In this document: one piece after another, positions 12,965-23,161 of the stretch
Layout of the letters: every line of letters begins with the position of its first letter
Position numbering within the stretch: position 1 is the stretch's first letter
NCBI GenBank assembly: GCA_025201765.1
Contig: MU623350.1
Location: forward strand, 186,001 to 250,000
Direction of reading: 5' to 3'
From: Daldinia sp. FL1419
Taxonomy: Eukaryota > Ascomycota > Sordariomycetes > Xylariales > Hypoxylaceae
DNA: 64,000 nucleotides
Position numbers and translations under genes: made by a program
Notes under the pieces: model-generated
What the model was told of the DNA's origin: nothing
What the model saw: the letters and a program-made list of their open reading frames with translations, nothing else
The model's database searches: none

Positions 12965-14585
12965 ATGGCTTCCGGCACTGGTTCTTGGGACTACGTATCT
13001 CACCGCAGACTATCTGACTTCATGTACGAGTTCGTATAGCATCCCGTAATAACTTAGGCTAATTTATACCAAGAGAGGTGTCACGCGGGCACCAGGGCGG
13101 CGGAGTGGACAAACTTATGAAGGAATATTTCGACCACGACGAACTAAATCGATTCGAGTTTGAAAAGGTGGTTGGAAAAGGAGCCCAAGGCATAGCATGG
13201 AGACTTATCTATAGACCGCGCAATAAACCCGGCGAGCCACAGCTTACGGCATATCGCATAGTCTTAAAGGTAGACCGACTGCGTGCAGAAGGAACGGTAG
13301 GGCCTGGTGGCAGCGGATCAATCGAACTTGAGAATGAGATCTCGTTTCTTACGGTTCGTCAAAGTTAATTTGGATCGTTTATAGAAGGGAAACTCATGGA
13401 CGCATAGGCTTTCCAGTGGGCTGCCCATATTGTCAAAATAGTAGTACCGCATAGCGACCCCCTCGGTCAGACTTTCAACGACGTCTGGCCCCATGGAATC
13501 TATCGTGGCGAGTGGCTCTATCTCGAGTGGCTAGAAAAGTAAGTACGTGAAGCTGCCTTACGAAGAGAGGCATTGATCCTGCAGCCCTAAGTTTGCCTCA
13601 CCGAGAACGTGTAGCTGAAACGGTGTCTTTAGCGGAAGCGTTAAACAATTCATTGAGAGGGCCCATGCTGCCGACCGACAGCTTCCAAATAGGATGTTGT
13701 GGAGGTTCTTTATGTGCTGTAAGTCCCAGTAGCATAAGCTGAGAATCCGGAGCTGATAATGAGCATCGCAGTGATCCGTGTAGTAATTGCTATGGCGTGG
13801 CCACCCTCAAGGGGTGATACGGAGGGCAGGCAGATTTTGGAGACTATCGGGCCGAGACCGGGTAGGAAGATAGAGCATCGCGATATGCATGACGAGAATG
13901 GTATATCCTCTCAGCAAGTCCCCATCGTCTAGATGACTGACCAATATCTAGTCATGTTTGGTCCTTTGATAATAGACGGTAGCGGAGAACACGACTGGAC
14001 GCCGATTATAAAGGCGATCGATTTTGGGTTTGCGACCGAATATGCCGTGGGGAGGTGAGCTACCGGAAATGCTCCTAGGTATAGGTAGAATCTAACGTAT
14101 ATTTAGTGAACCCGACTTCAGAGGACCTCCAGAAAACATTTTTGCCATAGGAGCTGTAAGTCCTCTTAGCTTCGTGCTCTCCTTACTCTTCTCCCTTTTA
14201 AATTCGCGGGTTAACCACATGGCAGCTTATGGCCTCGCTGGCAACGCTTAACCGTCAGGCTGCAAGCGGCATTTGGCCACGGGATCCAAACGCAGCAATG
14301 GTCAAACTGCCTCATCGGAGCGAGCCAGTCAAGGTTGCTGGGACCTTTTTGATTCCAGACGAAGGTCCAAACAAGACTCTAGATCCCCTTCTGCGCAACT
14401 TGATATTGGCCTGTACGGCGACCGACCCGGGGGATAGACCATCAATAGCATATTTGCAGGGCGTAGTTTCGGATGGAATCAATGTGCGAGATGAGAGGTG
14501 GTATAGACATCGAAACATGAACGATAGGGATGAAAGCTACCAGAATATTCAACGGACTATTCAAGATTTTATTTTCAATGCTTAA
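12965..14585 (+). CDS. Protein kinase-like protein
   Basis: Eight exons are inferred: 12965-13033, 13078-13353, 13408-13538, 13633-13718, 13772-13900, 13952-14054, 14107-14155 and 14226-14585 (400 residues). Every junction keeps the frame and uses GT-AG. Kinase landmarks are a Gly-rich loop VGKGAQGIAW (residues 55-64), an ATP-site Lys87 in IVLKVD, a helix-C Glu near 108-110 in ELENEISFL, the catalytic loop HRDMHDEN (223-230), and the Mg-binding DFG at 254-256 in AIDFGFA. No clear APE motif follows; GPPENIFAIGA is the nearest equivalent. The catalytic residues suggest an active Ser/Thr-type fold, but the family is a divergent fungal one without a known substrate. The first exon and its 44-bp intron are the least certain; a start at 13117 is possible. 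Confidence 0.72.
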
Positions 14586-14733
14586 AAAGTAAAGGCGATA
14601 CCCATATAGCAACGTGATTGGTATGACTGTTTTGATCATCACCATCGTTGTTTTAAATCCTCGTTATAGATATTTTTGAAATAAATAATTACTTACATAC
14701 TTATTATGTGAGGCAGTTAAACTATCGACACAT

Positions 14734-16692
14734 TTAACCTTTAATCTGCCTATATTCTTTTGCTATTCTTTGATCTCGCCTTGTCGCGTAAAACTCGTTC
14801 GTCCATTTTGCTCTGAGATATAATGGCCGCTTGGGCCTCTTAACGACCAAGTTAATGGCATCTTGAACCCGGAGGTCATCGCAGTGACGCGCACCGGATA
14901 TTAGAATGCTGGGGCATCTAGTGTAGAAATCAAGGCTCCTCCGGGCCTAAACTCACTGGCGACCGAGGCTGGCCTCCATGGATCAAACTCGCCGTTAACC
15001 CAGAGGAGCCGGGACTCATCGTCCAGGTATTCAGGGAGCCTCCAGCCTTTGGTATGGACGTTGACATCTGAGGCTGTCTTGCCTAGGGCACTCGCATAAG
15101 TAAACTCACACTCCTTAGGGAAAAATAGTCTACATTGAAGCTGCCAGTAGTCTGGATTGGTAAGGCGTGAGAAGACTGTAGATCGGTTTGCCGGGGCGCC
15201 GCTGGTTCTTAGTATTAGGTGTTTGACAGACTGATAGGTAACCCGGGGGAGGATTCTTACGTCTGATAGTAGAAGACTGGATTGTTACAAGTCATCCATA
15301 CCCAAGTGCGGTCAAACATATTCGCTCCGCTCTGGTCCGTAAACATTGGACTGGAAGCATTGTACGTATCAAAGAACGCAACGTTATAACTTCCCTTCCA
15401 TTCATGGTAACTGTACGAAGCATAGTCTATTTGGTTAGACCATGAGCGAGTATGATTCGAAAATTCACATCCTGGTGGATAGTGAGCCTTGAACTAGGTA
15501 CTTAGCAAAGTTTTCGAGGGCGACTTCGAGACCAACTACGCGAGGATTGCTACCATTTGGTAACCAAGTTAAATCCGGAAAGAAACCCTCAATGGCGTCA
15601 CACCTGTATAAGTTGGATGAGTTTATTTAAAAACATGGCATTATTGCTAATATGAATCACCTACATCTGGTAGAATTCCGAGTAGCTGGAAGTGAACTGA
15701 ATGCTCTGCCAGGCCCAAATTGGTGATGATATTGCCCTAGAGGTTTATGTCAGAACGAACATACCGGAAGGTGAAATGCTACGAAACTACCTGCGTACGC
15801 CGCAGCATCATCCAGATGCGAGAGGTTTTGAAGCCCGAACAACTTCTTTAAGTTATCCACTTCCTTGCGAGTTCCACTAGTAAAAACCTCGTCTACGTGG
15901 CCAATAATTGCGGCATAATCTTCTGAACAATTCTTGGGCATCTCTTCCTGGATAGGGTCAAAATATTGCCAATAATCGAAAATCGCTTCGACGGGACCAC
16001 TACCGGAATGCGTCGCCCAAAAGGTCCCGGGTGCGATACTTTCGATCCAAGCACCCAAGGCGCCCGAGTAGGAACCGCCGCTCCAGATCCAGGGGGTATC
16101 GGATGCGTCTGACCTTGCATCCAACGCAAATGGCAGCTCAACCGCTTGGGCAAAAGGGACAAAATCAACCACAGACTGATCCAAGTTTAAGAACTGAAGA
16201 TTTTTAGTTGTTTGGACTTGATACGGTGTGCTGTTACCCCAATATCGGTGCTCGATTAGAACAACCGCACCGCCGACTTCTTTCGCGATTTGACCGGGAA
16301 GGGTTTGGTCAGCCAAGTACGACATATAGCCCGTAGCGGCGATCTCGCTCGGGGTAAATAAAATAACGGGAGATCCCGGGCCTTTCCAGAAGGTTGCATT
16401 ATACCAATATGTTTGGTTAAATATTCTGTTGAGAGCTAAAAAACGACGCCGTAATCGCTCACGAGCAATTACGCCTTATATACTGTGCGACATATTCCAA
16501 AACCTGGATTGTCGTGATCTATGCTTTGCTCGAAGGGGGCAATGCCTGTTGATAGCTGAAGCGGGATCTGTGAGCGCGGCTAAAATATCTTCGCTAACAT
16601 TGTCGGAGGGGGGGGTAGGGGATAGGGGGGGTTAAGCCGAACGCAACTGGTAAATAGATGGAGAAGGCGTATTGAACCGTAAGCCATTTCAT
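14734..16692 (-). pseudogene. Decayed S28 prolyl endopeptidase-type secreted peptidase
   Basis: The segments align in order with fungal secreted S28 prolyl peptidases: FEQSIDHDNP (about 16536-16507), GPGSPVILFTPSE, VVLIEHRYWGNS, the nucleophile motif GGSYSGALGAW, EAIFDYWQYFDPIQ, FYQMCDAIEGF, CNNPVFYYQ, the acid region NGEFDPWR and the His region ARHCDDL. The main open piece is 16325-15750. Introns can be placed at about 15773-15715, 15671-15604 and near 15260. The frame is broken at least twice: an extra CTAG at 15494-15497 inside the NFAKY/FKAHYPPG segment, and a shift beside a TAA at 14901-14903 that puts the catalytic His segment out of frame. The 5' part (possible signal peptide from ATG 16692, eight-C run at 16608-16615) also fails to join cleanly to the FEQ frame. 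An intact enzyme would be secreted and cleave after proline. Sequencing error could explain one lesion, less easily all of them. Confidence 0.75.
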
Positions 16693-17490
16693 CGCGGCAA
16701 TGTTGACAGAAAGGAGAAGAAGAAGAAGTTAATAGAACCCCCGCGACAAGAAGAGAAAATAGGCCTACAACTTAGAACGTCCATTGCGGTGGGTAGGATG
16801 GTTATATATTAATATTATCAAAGGGAATCAATCTAAGTGAATCTAAGTTCATAGTTAAACACCTCAACCTACAGGGGTCACATCGGACGAGGTAGCGACG
16901 GCAAGTACGTCTTATAGGAAAGGCAAGAAATATGTGTAAACCTCGATATTGATAGGTGCGGCAGTATATAAATTTTGGGGGCTTGTTTTCCGTCTTTGGT
17001 ACTGCGGCTCGGTATAGGGCGAGAGGCATATATGATTTCTTATATTGGATATGCAGACGAATATAGTAGAGATGTTGTGTCTGTGTTGATGGGTTCAAAG
17101 TTCAAAGTTGAAGGTTGAAAGTCCCAAAGGAATTTTAAGTATATGTCGGTACCTAGGTACATACATGTATGTATCAGGTAGTGCTCCGATTGGCGGAATA
17201 CTTATGAGATATATGTATGTGGGACTAAGTTCGTAGGTACATGGTACATAAGTACATAGTTGCCCGCGGGAAAGGTTGGGTTAGATAACAGGTACCAGCC
17301 ACAGCTGCACACTAAGGAAGCTTGAGCCACAATTGAGCCTTTAGCTGCGTACCTAGGTTAGTGGATCGGATCCATCAATCGTCTACCATCGTCTTATCGT
17401 TCACCACCTCGAAGCCCGTAAAGCCCGACGTACGCAGCGCAGGCTTCTCTTGAACCAATCGACCCTCCCGCACGTCCGACGTATTCCAAG
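16693..17490. other. Intergenic, divergent promoter region of NDUFB7
   Basis: This 798-bp stretch carries near-tandem TTCAAAG/TTGAAAG heptamers at about 17094-17122, an ATGT/ACAT-rich patch at 17153-17220 and two TACCTAGGT elements (near 17152 and 17350). No gene is visible. The right end should hold the promoter of the complex I gene. Confidence 0.55.
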
Positions 17491-17937
17491 ATGGGTCTAT
17501 TCAGCGGCTCCTCCGAGGCTCCTCCAAGTACGCATTCCGTTCTTATGTTTTTCGCAACTTGCTTGGTTGCTACTACGAAGCAGCGTTCCGCCGAGTACAC
17601 CTGCTAACCTAGACTCTACAGAAGCCACGCGCGAGGAGATGCGAGATGCCAAACTCCCCCTTGCCTACCGAGACAGCTGCGCGAACCTCCTCATCCCTCT
17701 TAACAGATGCCGTGTCGACACATACTACCTCCCGTGGAAGTGCAGCGTGAGTACTGTTCCTCTGTTCCCTCGTAGGGGTTCTGCTCGGCATCTGACGAGA
17801 CTAACAATCTTATTCTGTTCGCGCCCTAACAGGACGAGCGACATAGTTACGAGAAATGCCAGTATGACGAATTCAAGAAGCGAGTAGCGAAGATGAACGA
17901 GTTGAGGGAGGCCAAGGAGGGAGCACGAAGCAATTAA
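17491..17937 (+). CDS. NDUFB7: NADH:ubiquinone oxidoreductase subunit B18 (NDUFB7)
   Basis: Three exons, 17491-17527, 17622-17746 and 17833-17937, encode 88 residues. This is an accessory subunit of mitochondrial complex I, facing the intermembrane space. The twin CX9C pair that defines the family is present: Cys32/Cys42 in DSCANLLIPLNRC and Cys53/Cys63 in KCSDERHSYEKC, the latter formed across the second intron. The conserved REEMRDAKLPLAYRDSC precedes it. CX9C proteins are imported by the Mia40 oxidative pathway and need no cleaved presequence, and none is seen; an N-terminal Gly after Met (MGLFSG) is compatible with myristoylation as in the animal protein. Length is shorter than the animal protein because the C-terminal tail is short. 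Confidence 0.95.
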
Positions 17938-18484
17938 ACCTGATGTGGAAATCTATCCTCATAGAAAGGGATTTTTTTTTTTAAAAAAAAGGAAAAAAAA
18001 CCTGTACATATCCTTTGCCTAGCATCTGGAAGGGGCCTATCCAATATTTCAAAGGCTCTTTTGGCTTGTGCATCGTGTTTTTGCGGTTCGCCCATTGCTT
18101 GGTAATAAGGTCGAGTGGTCGATATGCCCTTATATCGGAATTGTTCCTTTGTGTCGTAATGCTTAATGTTTACTTGATTCTTTTACAGTGTAAATATAAG
18201 GTAAGGGCTCATCGTTCGGGTTTATAGGAGGAACATCGAAACTTTGCTTTTATAGGGCCGTGCTCGTGTTGAATATATCTTCAGCCACCCAGGAGAGAAA
18301 TCTTATTAAGACAGCACACTTTGACAAGAAAATTCATATCTTGTTCTATTACTTATATTGGCTCCAATTGCTAAGCCAGCGGGAAAAACTAATCCTACAG
18401 AGTAATATGACATTGGCATGCTCGTTCTTTAGGTACATAACCTAGTATCACCTGCTTAGACAGCTCGCGTGTCTAGTAGTTAAA
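17938..18484. other. Convergent intergenic region
   Basis: This is the tail-to-tail spacer between NDUFB7 (+) and the long acidic protein gene (-). It holds a T-run followed by A-runs at 17971-18000 (a short T/A inverted tract) and otherwise AT-leaning sequence typical of 3' untranslated regions. No gene is visible. Confidence 0.55.
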
Positions 18485-21400
18485 TTAGAACCTTGAACTC
18501 GTCTTTCTCCGGGGTTTGACCGGAGTGAAGACGGACATCGATGTAGAGGGAGAAGTCGTTAAAGGGCCTTGCGAAGAGGATATAAACTTTCTCCTTTTTG
18601 ACAATTGGTGTCTGATAGGCGCCGTCACACTTCTCGCGTTTCGATTCTTGCCATCGATCTTCTTATGTACCCATCCACTACCCTTGGGTAAGCTATCGGT
18701 ATCAGGGCAATAGGTCCCGTCAACCTCGTCGTCAGCATAATTCTCCGTATAGACCGGTTCGGAATCGGACGATATTTCAACTACTTGCGTCCCAGAAGGG
18801 AGTATAAATTGGGACGACCCTTTGGGTACTTTCTGTTTCCTCGGCGGCGGCGGAGAGGTCTTTATTGGTGGGGACTCTGGAGACGCTTTAAAAACGCGAT
18901 CTTCCACGCCACTAGACGCCCTCCCTTGATTGCCTTGACCGAAGCTGTCTGGAATTCTCGATGAACTTGTTCGATCATCCGAGACGTTATCTAACTTCCG
19001 CATTGCTTCTTCATAATCTTGATCGCTCTGCGTCCGGACATTCTGAGATCCGTAGGTTGGTAGAGACTGGGACTGGGACTGGGACTTGGATGGAGTCTGC
19101 GTGTTTCGCGAGGTAAGCGCTGTACACCATACAGTATTGATGGAGGACAACGAACTAGGTGATGAGGGAATTTCTAGTGACGAGGCTTCCGTCTTTTGCG
19201 TAGTCGTGTCTTGTCCGATGGTCGAGTCCTTATGGTGAAAGGATTGAGGCGTGGGCGTTGTGACGTCCTCACCTGACTCTAGATCCTGCTGATATTCGGC
19301 ATCTGAGACACCATCTTCTGTGATTTTAAGAGAATCTGGCTCTGTAACTTCCATGTGTAAAGTATAATCTAGTTGTCGCCCACTGCGAGCACTACTGACC
19401 GATGAAGGAGGGATCATAGCCTTAGATCTCACAACTCTTGGTGTTCCGGCAACAACCTCATCTTCATGGCTATCAAATAGAGGAGCTGACGATTGTCTAA
19501 TACTAGGGAGTTCTAATTCTGGTACTTCGATACTCAATTTTGTTGCTGGATCGTCTAAATCAGTATTGCGGCCGGAAGGGTTTTGAACTGGCAGGTGACT
19601 TTGTGTATCGGTGGCTTGGCTGGTGTTTTCATACAGCTGTTGGGAGGGACTATTGCTGCAAGGCTGACCGGATGTCGATGTGTTGACTCGTTGAGGGTCT
19701 GGACCCGAAGCAGGGACTTCGATAATCGCAGCGTTAGGTGCGTCCTCCTTGTTGGGTTCCCGTGTGCTAGACCGCTCTTGTTCCGAGATTAAGCCCGCTT
19801 TCCTTTCTATAGGGACGATTGGCGGCTCACTTCTCGCATTGTGGCTAGCTTTAGGAGGTGAGTTATCTGCGTCGGGCTTTTCACTATTTACCATTGTAGA
19901 GAGCGGCTGTTGAAGAATTCTAGGCTGTTGCATCTCGGCAAACCCAATAGTCCGAAACCCTTCGTCTTCTCCCTCATCTTCATCGTCATCATCAAGGTCT
20001 GGCGCTTCAAATTTGTCGTATATCCGCTGGCCGGTATTCTCATCGTATTTCTTTTGGTTTCGATCAAGATATCGATCCCTCTTCGCAAGGCAGACTTCCA
20101 AGCCCGTAGCATCGTCGTCTATCCTAACCACCACACCAGTCACGTTAGAAAGCTGCGGCTGCCAGCTGGTCGCTGACGAGCAGGACCACTGCTGCCACGT
20201 TATCACCATTCCGACTTGGACTTCTCCGGGACGTAGAGCGGGAAGCGCTGATAAATCCGATGGCAAAGACGGAAGATCGTCCATATCTGTAAACTGGCTC
20301 GTATCATTCAAATGTGCGTTACTTTCGTGGGGCTGGTGGCTCCCAGTGTCGTCATAATTGAGTTCGACGTCAGCGTCGTTAGTGTATTCATCTACGCCAT
20401 CGAACGTATCGTCGTAGGCTCCTTCATCCCATATGTCGGATTCACCATGCTTCCGTTTCTTACCTGAATGAGTATCTTGGTAGAAATGTGCTGAATTGCG
20501 TTGTGCTCGCTTACTTTGGCCACCTCGTTTGTTTTTCTTTTGGGACCACGAGCTTTGTTGTTGGGGATCCCAGCGCTGAGCAAATGGGAATGGAGGCTCA
20601 CTAAGTTCAATACCATCGTAGCAGCACTCTACTGCTCGGTACACAATTTTGTCTTTCCAGGAATCAATATCATCTTGTACCGATAGGTCGTTTTCATTTA
20701 TATGTTGACTACTATCCTTTGTCTGGTCGAGCCTCGGGTTGCCAAGAGGTCGAATATCCCTCATTAGCTCTGTCCGTAGTTTACTTTCGTCCTCTTTTGT
20801 TTTGGGGTTACGGAGACCTAATGCACCAAATAGGAGTCTCCGGCCAGCGCCCATATCTATCCGAGCTTTCTTTTGAACAGAACCCGATGATACTACACTT
20901 TCGTCCGTAGGTATCATTACTGATGCATCTTGATGGGTATCCCCAAGACTGGATTCATTGTGCTCATCAAACTTCCGTTTTGTTGCTGTAGAAGGTCTTG
21001 GCAACTCGTCGAATCGAACACGAGGGCCAACCTCTACTCCACCATTCGCAATCGCGTTTAGCAGCTCCTGCCGCTTTGCTTCGAAAAGAGCCTTTTCGTC
21101 CATGATAGCCGATTCGGCCTCCTCGCCTGTGGATGTCGTGTTCGTGATTGTACTCTGCTGCGCCAACTTTTTGGCCTTGTTCGCGGCCCTTCGACGAGCA
21201 TTTCGTTTCTTTGTTCTTTCATTACCAGCTCCGGGGGGCACTAGTTGAGCCTGGGGAACCATACTTGGCGGCGTTGGCGGCGGCGGCGGCAGCAGTTGCG
21301 AAGATTGGATTCGTGCGTTTCTAGTAGATGAGGTCTGAACATATGCTCCGTTTGTCTTCGCATTAGCAGACGACTCTTCTGCGCCTTCATTCTCGAATGG

Positions 21401-23161
21401 GGAATCCGACTCAACTGCGCTCGAGTCTTCATCAGAATTGTCCTCCGAAGTCGTATCATTACTATCGGATGATCCTATATCATGTCTAATTTGGCGTCTT
21501 TTATTATGGCTAAAACCTTTCTGTTTGGACTTTAGGACATTAGAAGGGCGCCGTCTAAGAGAGATTTCCTCTGGAGCTTCGTCACTGTCATCGCTGTCCC
21601 CGCTTTCGCTGTCTGAATCGCTCGACATATCACGGCGGGGGCTCTTAGGGGAACTGCCGGCTAGACGTCCATAGCTATCATCGCTGTTGATATTCTCGTT
21701 TTCGTCATCGCTGCTATCCTGCGACACATCCTCATCAGAGTCATCATCAGAGCCATCATCAGAGCCATTATCAGAGTCATCATCAGAGACGTCATCAGAG
21801 TCATCATCAGAGACGTCATCAGAGTCATCATCGGAGTCAATATCACTTGTGACCTCAGAATCTTCACTGTCCGAGCTAGAGCTAGAACTCGAAATATCAC
21901 TCGATGTGTTATCTTCAATTGTCTTTTCAGGACTTGTTTTATGCCCATTCAATGTTGCAGATGCTGTTTCGCCCTCGGCGCTGACCTCATTGTCGTCAAA
22001 CGAGGTAGAAATGGCAGCCATCTGAGCCAGCCCTTTGCCAGAAGTAATCGAACCAGGCGGAAGGCCACGATAGTCAAACTGACGTATAAATTCGGATACG
22101 TGTTTATCGTTGTCGTCTTCGGACAACTCCTCGCCATAATGCGTGATGTCGGCATTGTCCTCTTTCGGATTTGTGGCGACGATATTATTCGTTAAATTAT
22201 CTCTTTGTCTTTTTGCTTTGGACGTTCTCCCTGCTAGTAATGCAGATTCCGACAGCTGCGGCTCAAACCCACTAACTAGAATATCGTATGCCGATTTCAA
22301 ATCATCACCGGCAGTCGCCAAAACTTTCTCACATATGCTTACCGGCGCCGAAGGGAACGCGGCTAGCAATGCTGATACTTTATCATGACCCCGTCTAGAC
22401 GAAATGCGTGGATCTTCAGGCTCTTCATTTTCTACCACAGCGTTGTCTTCTACTAGATCTCGGAGCTCCTGCTCGAGATCATCTTCGTCACTCAGAATTT
22501 CTGAGCCCTGTTGGTCAAATTCGTCGGATCTAGAGCTAGTGTCTTCATCCTCCACCTCCGCATCGTCATTAAAATCGCCGTCTTCTACTTCAGCGTCGCT
22601 GAAATCAAACCCGGGACTAAAATTGACTCTTGCGGTAGCTGATTTATCGGCTAGGCGCTCGCCATTTGTGAGGAGCAATACAGGCGTGTCTTCATCGCCT
22701 ATGCTATCATCCGCAGTTTCTTGGGGGGATGAAATTTTACGACGCTTTCGAGGAGGGTCGATGGAGGGTCGGCTGATCGGGGTTCCTAGAAGACGACGTC
22801 CGAAAGGGATACCGTCGACGAGGTGTTTGCCGCGGGAAGAGATTTGATGTCGACCACTGATTCGACGGCGTCTACCGTCATCTCGATCAAGCGCTCGAAT
22901 GAAGACTCGGTCATCGGGCTTGAGGACAGTGCACACGGGTTGGAAATGCAAACACTCGAAGCTTGTACCGTCTTGATCGCGTAGCTCAACGACATAATCC
23001 TCCAGCCCTCTTTGGCCAATCTCGAGAGGAAAGATTTCATTGACCTTCTCGATAAGTTTCGAGATCGTCGGGTCATCTTGGAGAGATATATTCCACATAA
23101 GTCGCTCCTCAGGCAAGCCATCCCTACGCACTACCAGACGTAGGCGCATATTTTTCTCCAT
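18485..23161 (-). CDS. Large acidic Ser/Asp-rich nuclear protein, possible coilin-like protein
   Basis: One uninterrupted frame encodes 1,558 residues from ATG 23161 (a second Met four codons later is an alternative start). The first ~95 residues (MRLRLVVRR...LKPDDRVFIRALDRDD) read like a compact ubiquitin-like fold, as in the N-terminus of coilin. A basic PPRKRRKI nuclear signal follows, then long acidic Ser/Asp/Glu stretches including a 24-bp tandem repeat (21777-21836), a KRNARRRAANKAKK basic patch, and a segment RAVECCYDGIELSEPPFPF near residue 850. Around residues 955-1050 the pattern ALRPGEVQVGMVITWQQW, then SWQPQLSNVTGVVVRI, resembles the atypical Tudor domain of coilins. About 500 disordered residues follow. 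The family is seen in filamentous fungi; the coilin link is my inference. It would act in the nucleus. Confidence 0.85.
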   Translation of the reverse strand: MEKNMRLRLVVRRDGLPEERLMWNISLQDDPTISKLIEKVNEIFPLEIGQRGLEDYVVELRDQDGTSFECLHFQPVCTVLKPDDRVFIRALDRDDGRRRRISGRHQISSRGKHLVDGIPFGRRLLGTPISRPSIDPPRKRRKISSPQETADDSIGDEDTPVLLLTNGERLADKSATARVNFSPGFDFSDAEVEDGDFNDDAEVEDEDTSSRSDEFDQQGSEILSDEDDLEQELRDLVEDNAVVENEEPEDPRISSRRGHDKVSALLAAFPSAPVSICEKVLATAGDDLKSAYDILVSGFEPQLSESALLAGRTSKAKRQRDNLTNNIVATNPKEDNADITHYGEELSEDDNDKHVSEFIRQFDYRGLPPGSITSGKGLAQMAAISTSFDDNEVSAEGETASATLNGHKTSPEKTIEDNTSSDISSSSSSSDSEDSEVTSDIDSDDDSDDVSDDDSDDVSDDDSDNGSDDGSDDDSDEDVSQDSSDDENENINSDDSYGRLAGSSPKSPRRDMSSDSDSESGDSDDSDEAPEEISLRRRPSNVLKSKQKGFSHNKRRQIRHDIGSSDSNDTTSEDNSDEDSSAVESDSPFENEGAEESSANAKTNGAYVQTSSTRNARIQSSQLLPPPPPTPPSMVPQAQLVPPGAGNERTKKRNARRRAANKAKKLAQQSTITNTTSTGEEAESAIMDEKALFEAKRQELLNAIANGGVEVGPRVRFDELPRPSTATKRKFDEHNESSLGDTHQDASVMIPTDESVVSSGSVQKKARIDMGAGRRLLFGALGLRNPKTKEDESKLRTELMRDIRPLGNPRLDQTKDSSQHINENDLSVQDDIDSWKDKIVYRAVECCYDGIELSEPPFPFAQRWDPQQQSSWSQKKNKRGGQSKRAQRNSAHFYQDTHSGKKRKHGESDIWDEGAYDDTFDGVDEYTNDADVELNYDDTGSHQPHESNAHLNDTSQFTDMDDLPSLPSDLSALPALRPGEVQVGMVITWQQWSCSSATSWQPQLSNVTGVVVRIDDDATGLEVCLAKRDRYLDRNQKKYDENTGQRIYDKFEAPDLDDDDEDEGEDEGFRTIGFAEMQQPRILQQPLSTMVNSEKPDADNSPPKASHNARSEPPIVPIERKAGLISEQERSSTREPNKEDAPNAAIIEVPASGPDPQRVNTSTSGQPCSNSPSQQLYENTSQATDTQSHLPVQNPSGRNTDLDDPATKLSIEVPELELPSIRQSSAPLFDSHEDEVVAGTPRVVRSKAMIPPSSVSSARSGRQLDYTLHMEVTEPDSLKITEDGVSDAEYQQDLESGEDVTTPTPQSFHHKDSTIGQDTTTQKTEASSLEIPSSPSSLSSINTVWCTALTSRNTQTPSKSQSQSQSLPTYGSQNVRTQSDQDYEEAMRKLDNVSDDRTSSSRIPDSFGQGNQGRASSGVEDRVFKASPESPPIKTSPPPPRKQKVPKGSSQFILPSGTQVVEISSDSEPVYTENYADDEVDGTYCPDTDSLPKGSGWVHKKIDGKNRNARSVTAPIRHQLSKRRKFISSSQGPLTTSPSTSMSVFTPVKPRRKTSSRF
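21777..21836 (-). repeat. 24-bp intragenic minisatellite (2.5 copies)
   Basis: Two identical 24-bp units (21777-21800, 21801-21824) and a half unit (21825-21836) encode the octapeptide SDDVSDDD in the acidic part of the large minus-strand protein. Related, less regular TCATCAGAG units extend left to about 21730. The unit length keeps the frame, so copy-number change would alter only the acidic tract. Confidence 0.85.

Noticed and set aside
16571..16692. Intron from about 16647 to 16580 to repair the 5' end of the S28 gene
   Set aside because: It keeps the frame but uses a poor donor (GTTGCG), lacks a well-placed branch site and would cut off most of the signal peptide. It remains possible, so the 5' end is left unresolved.
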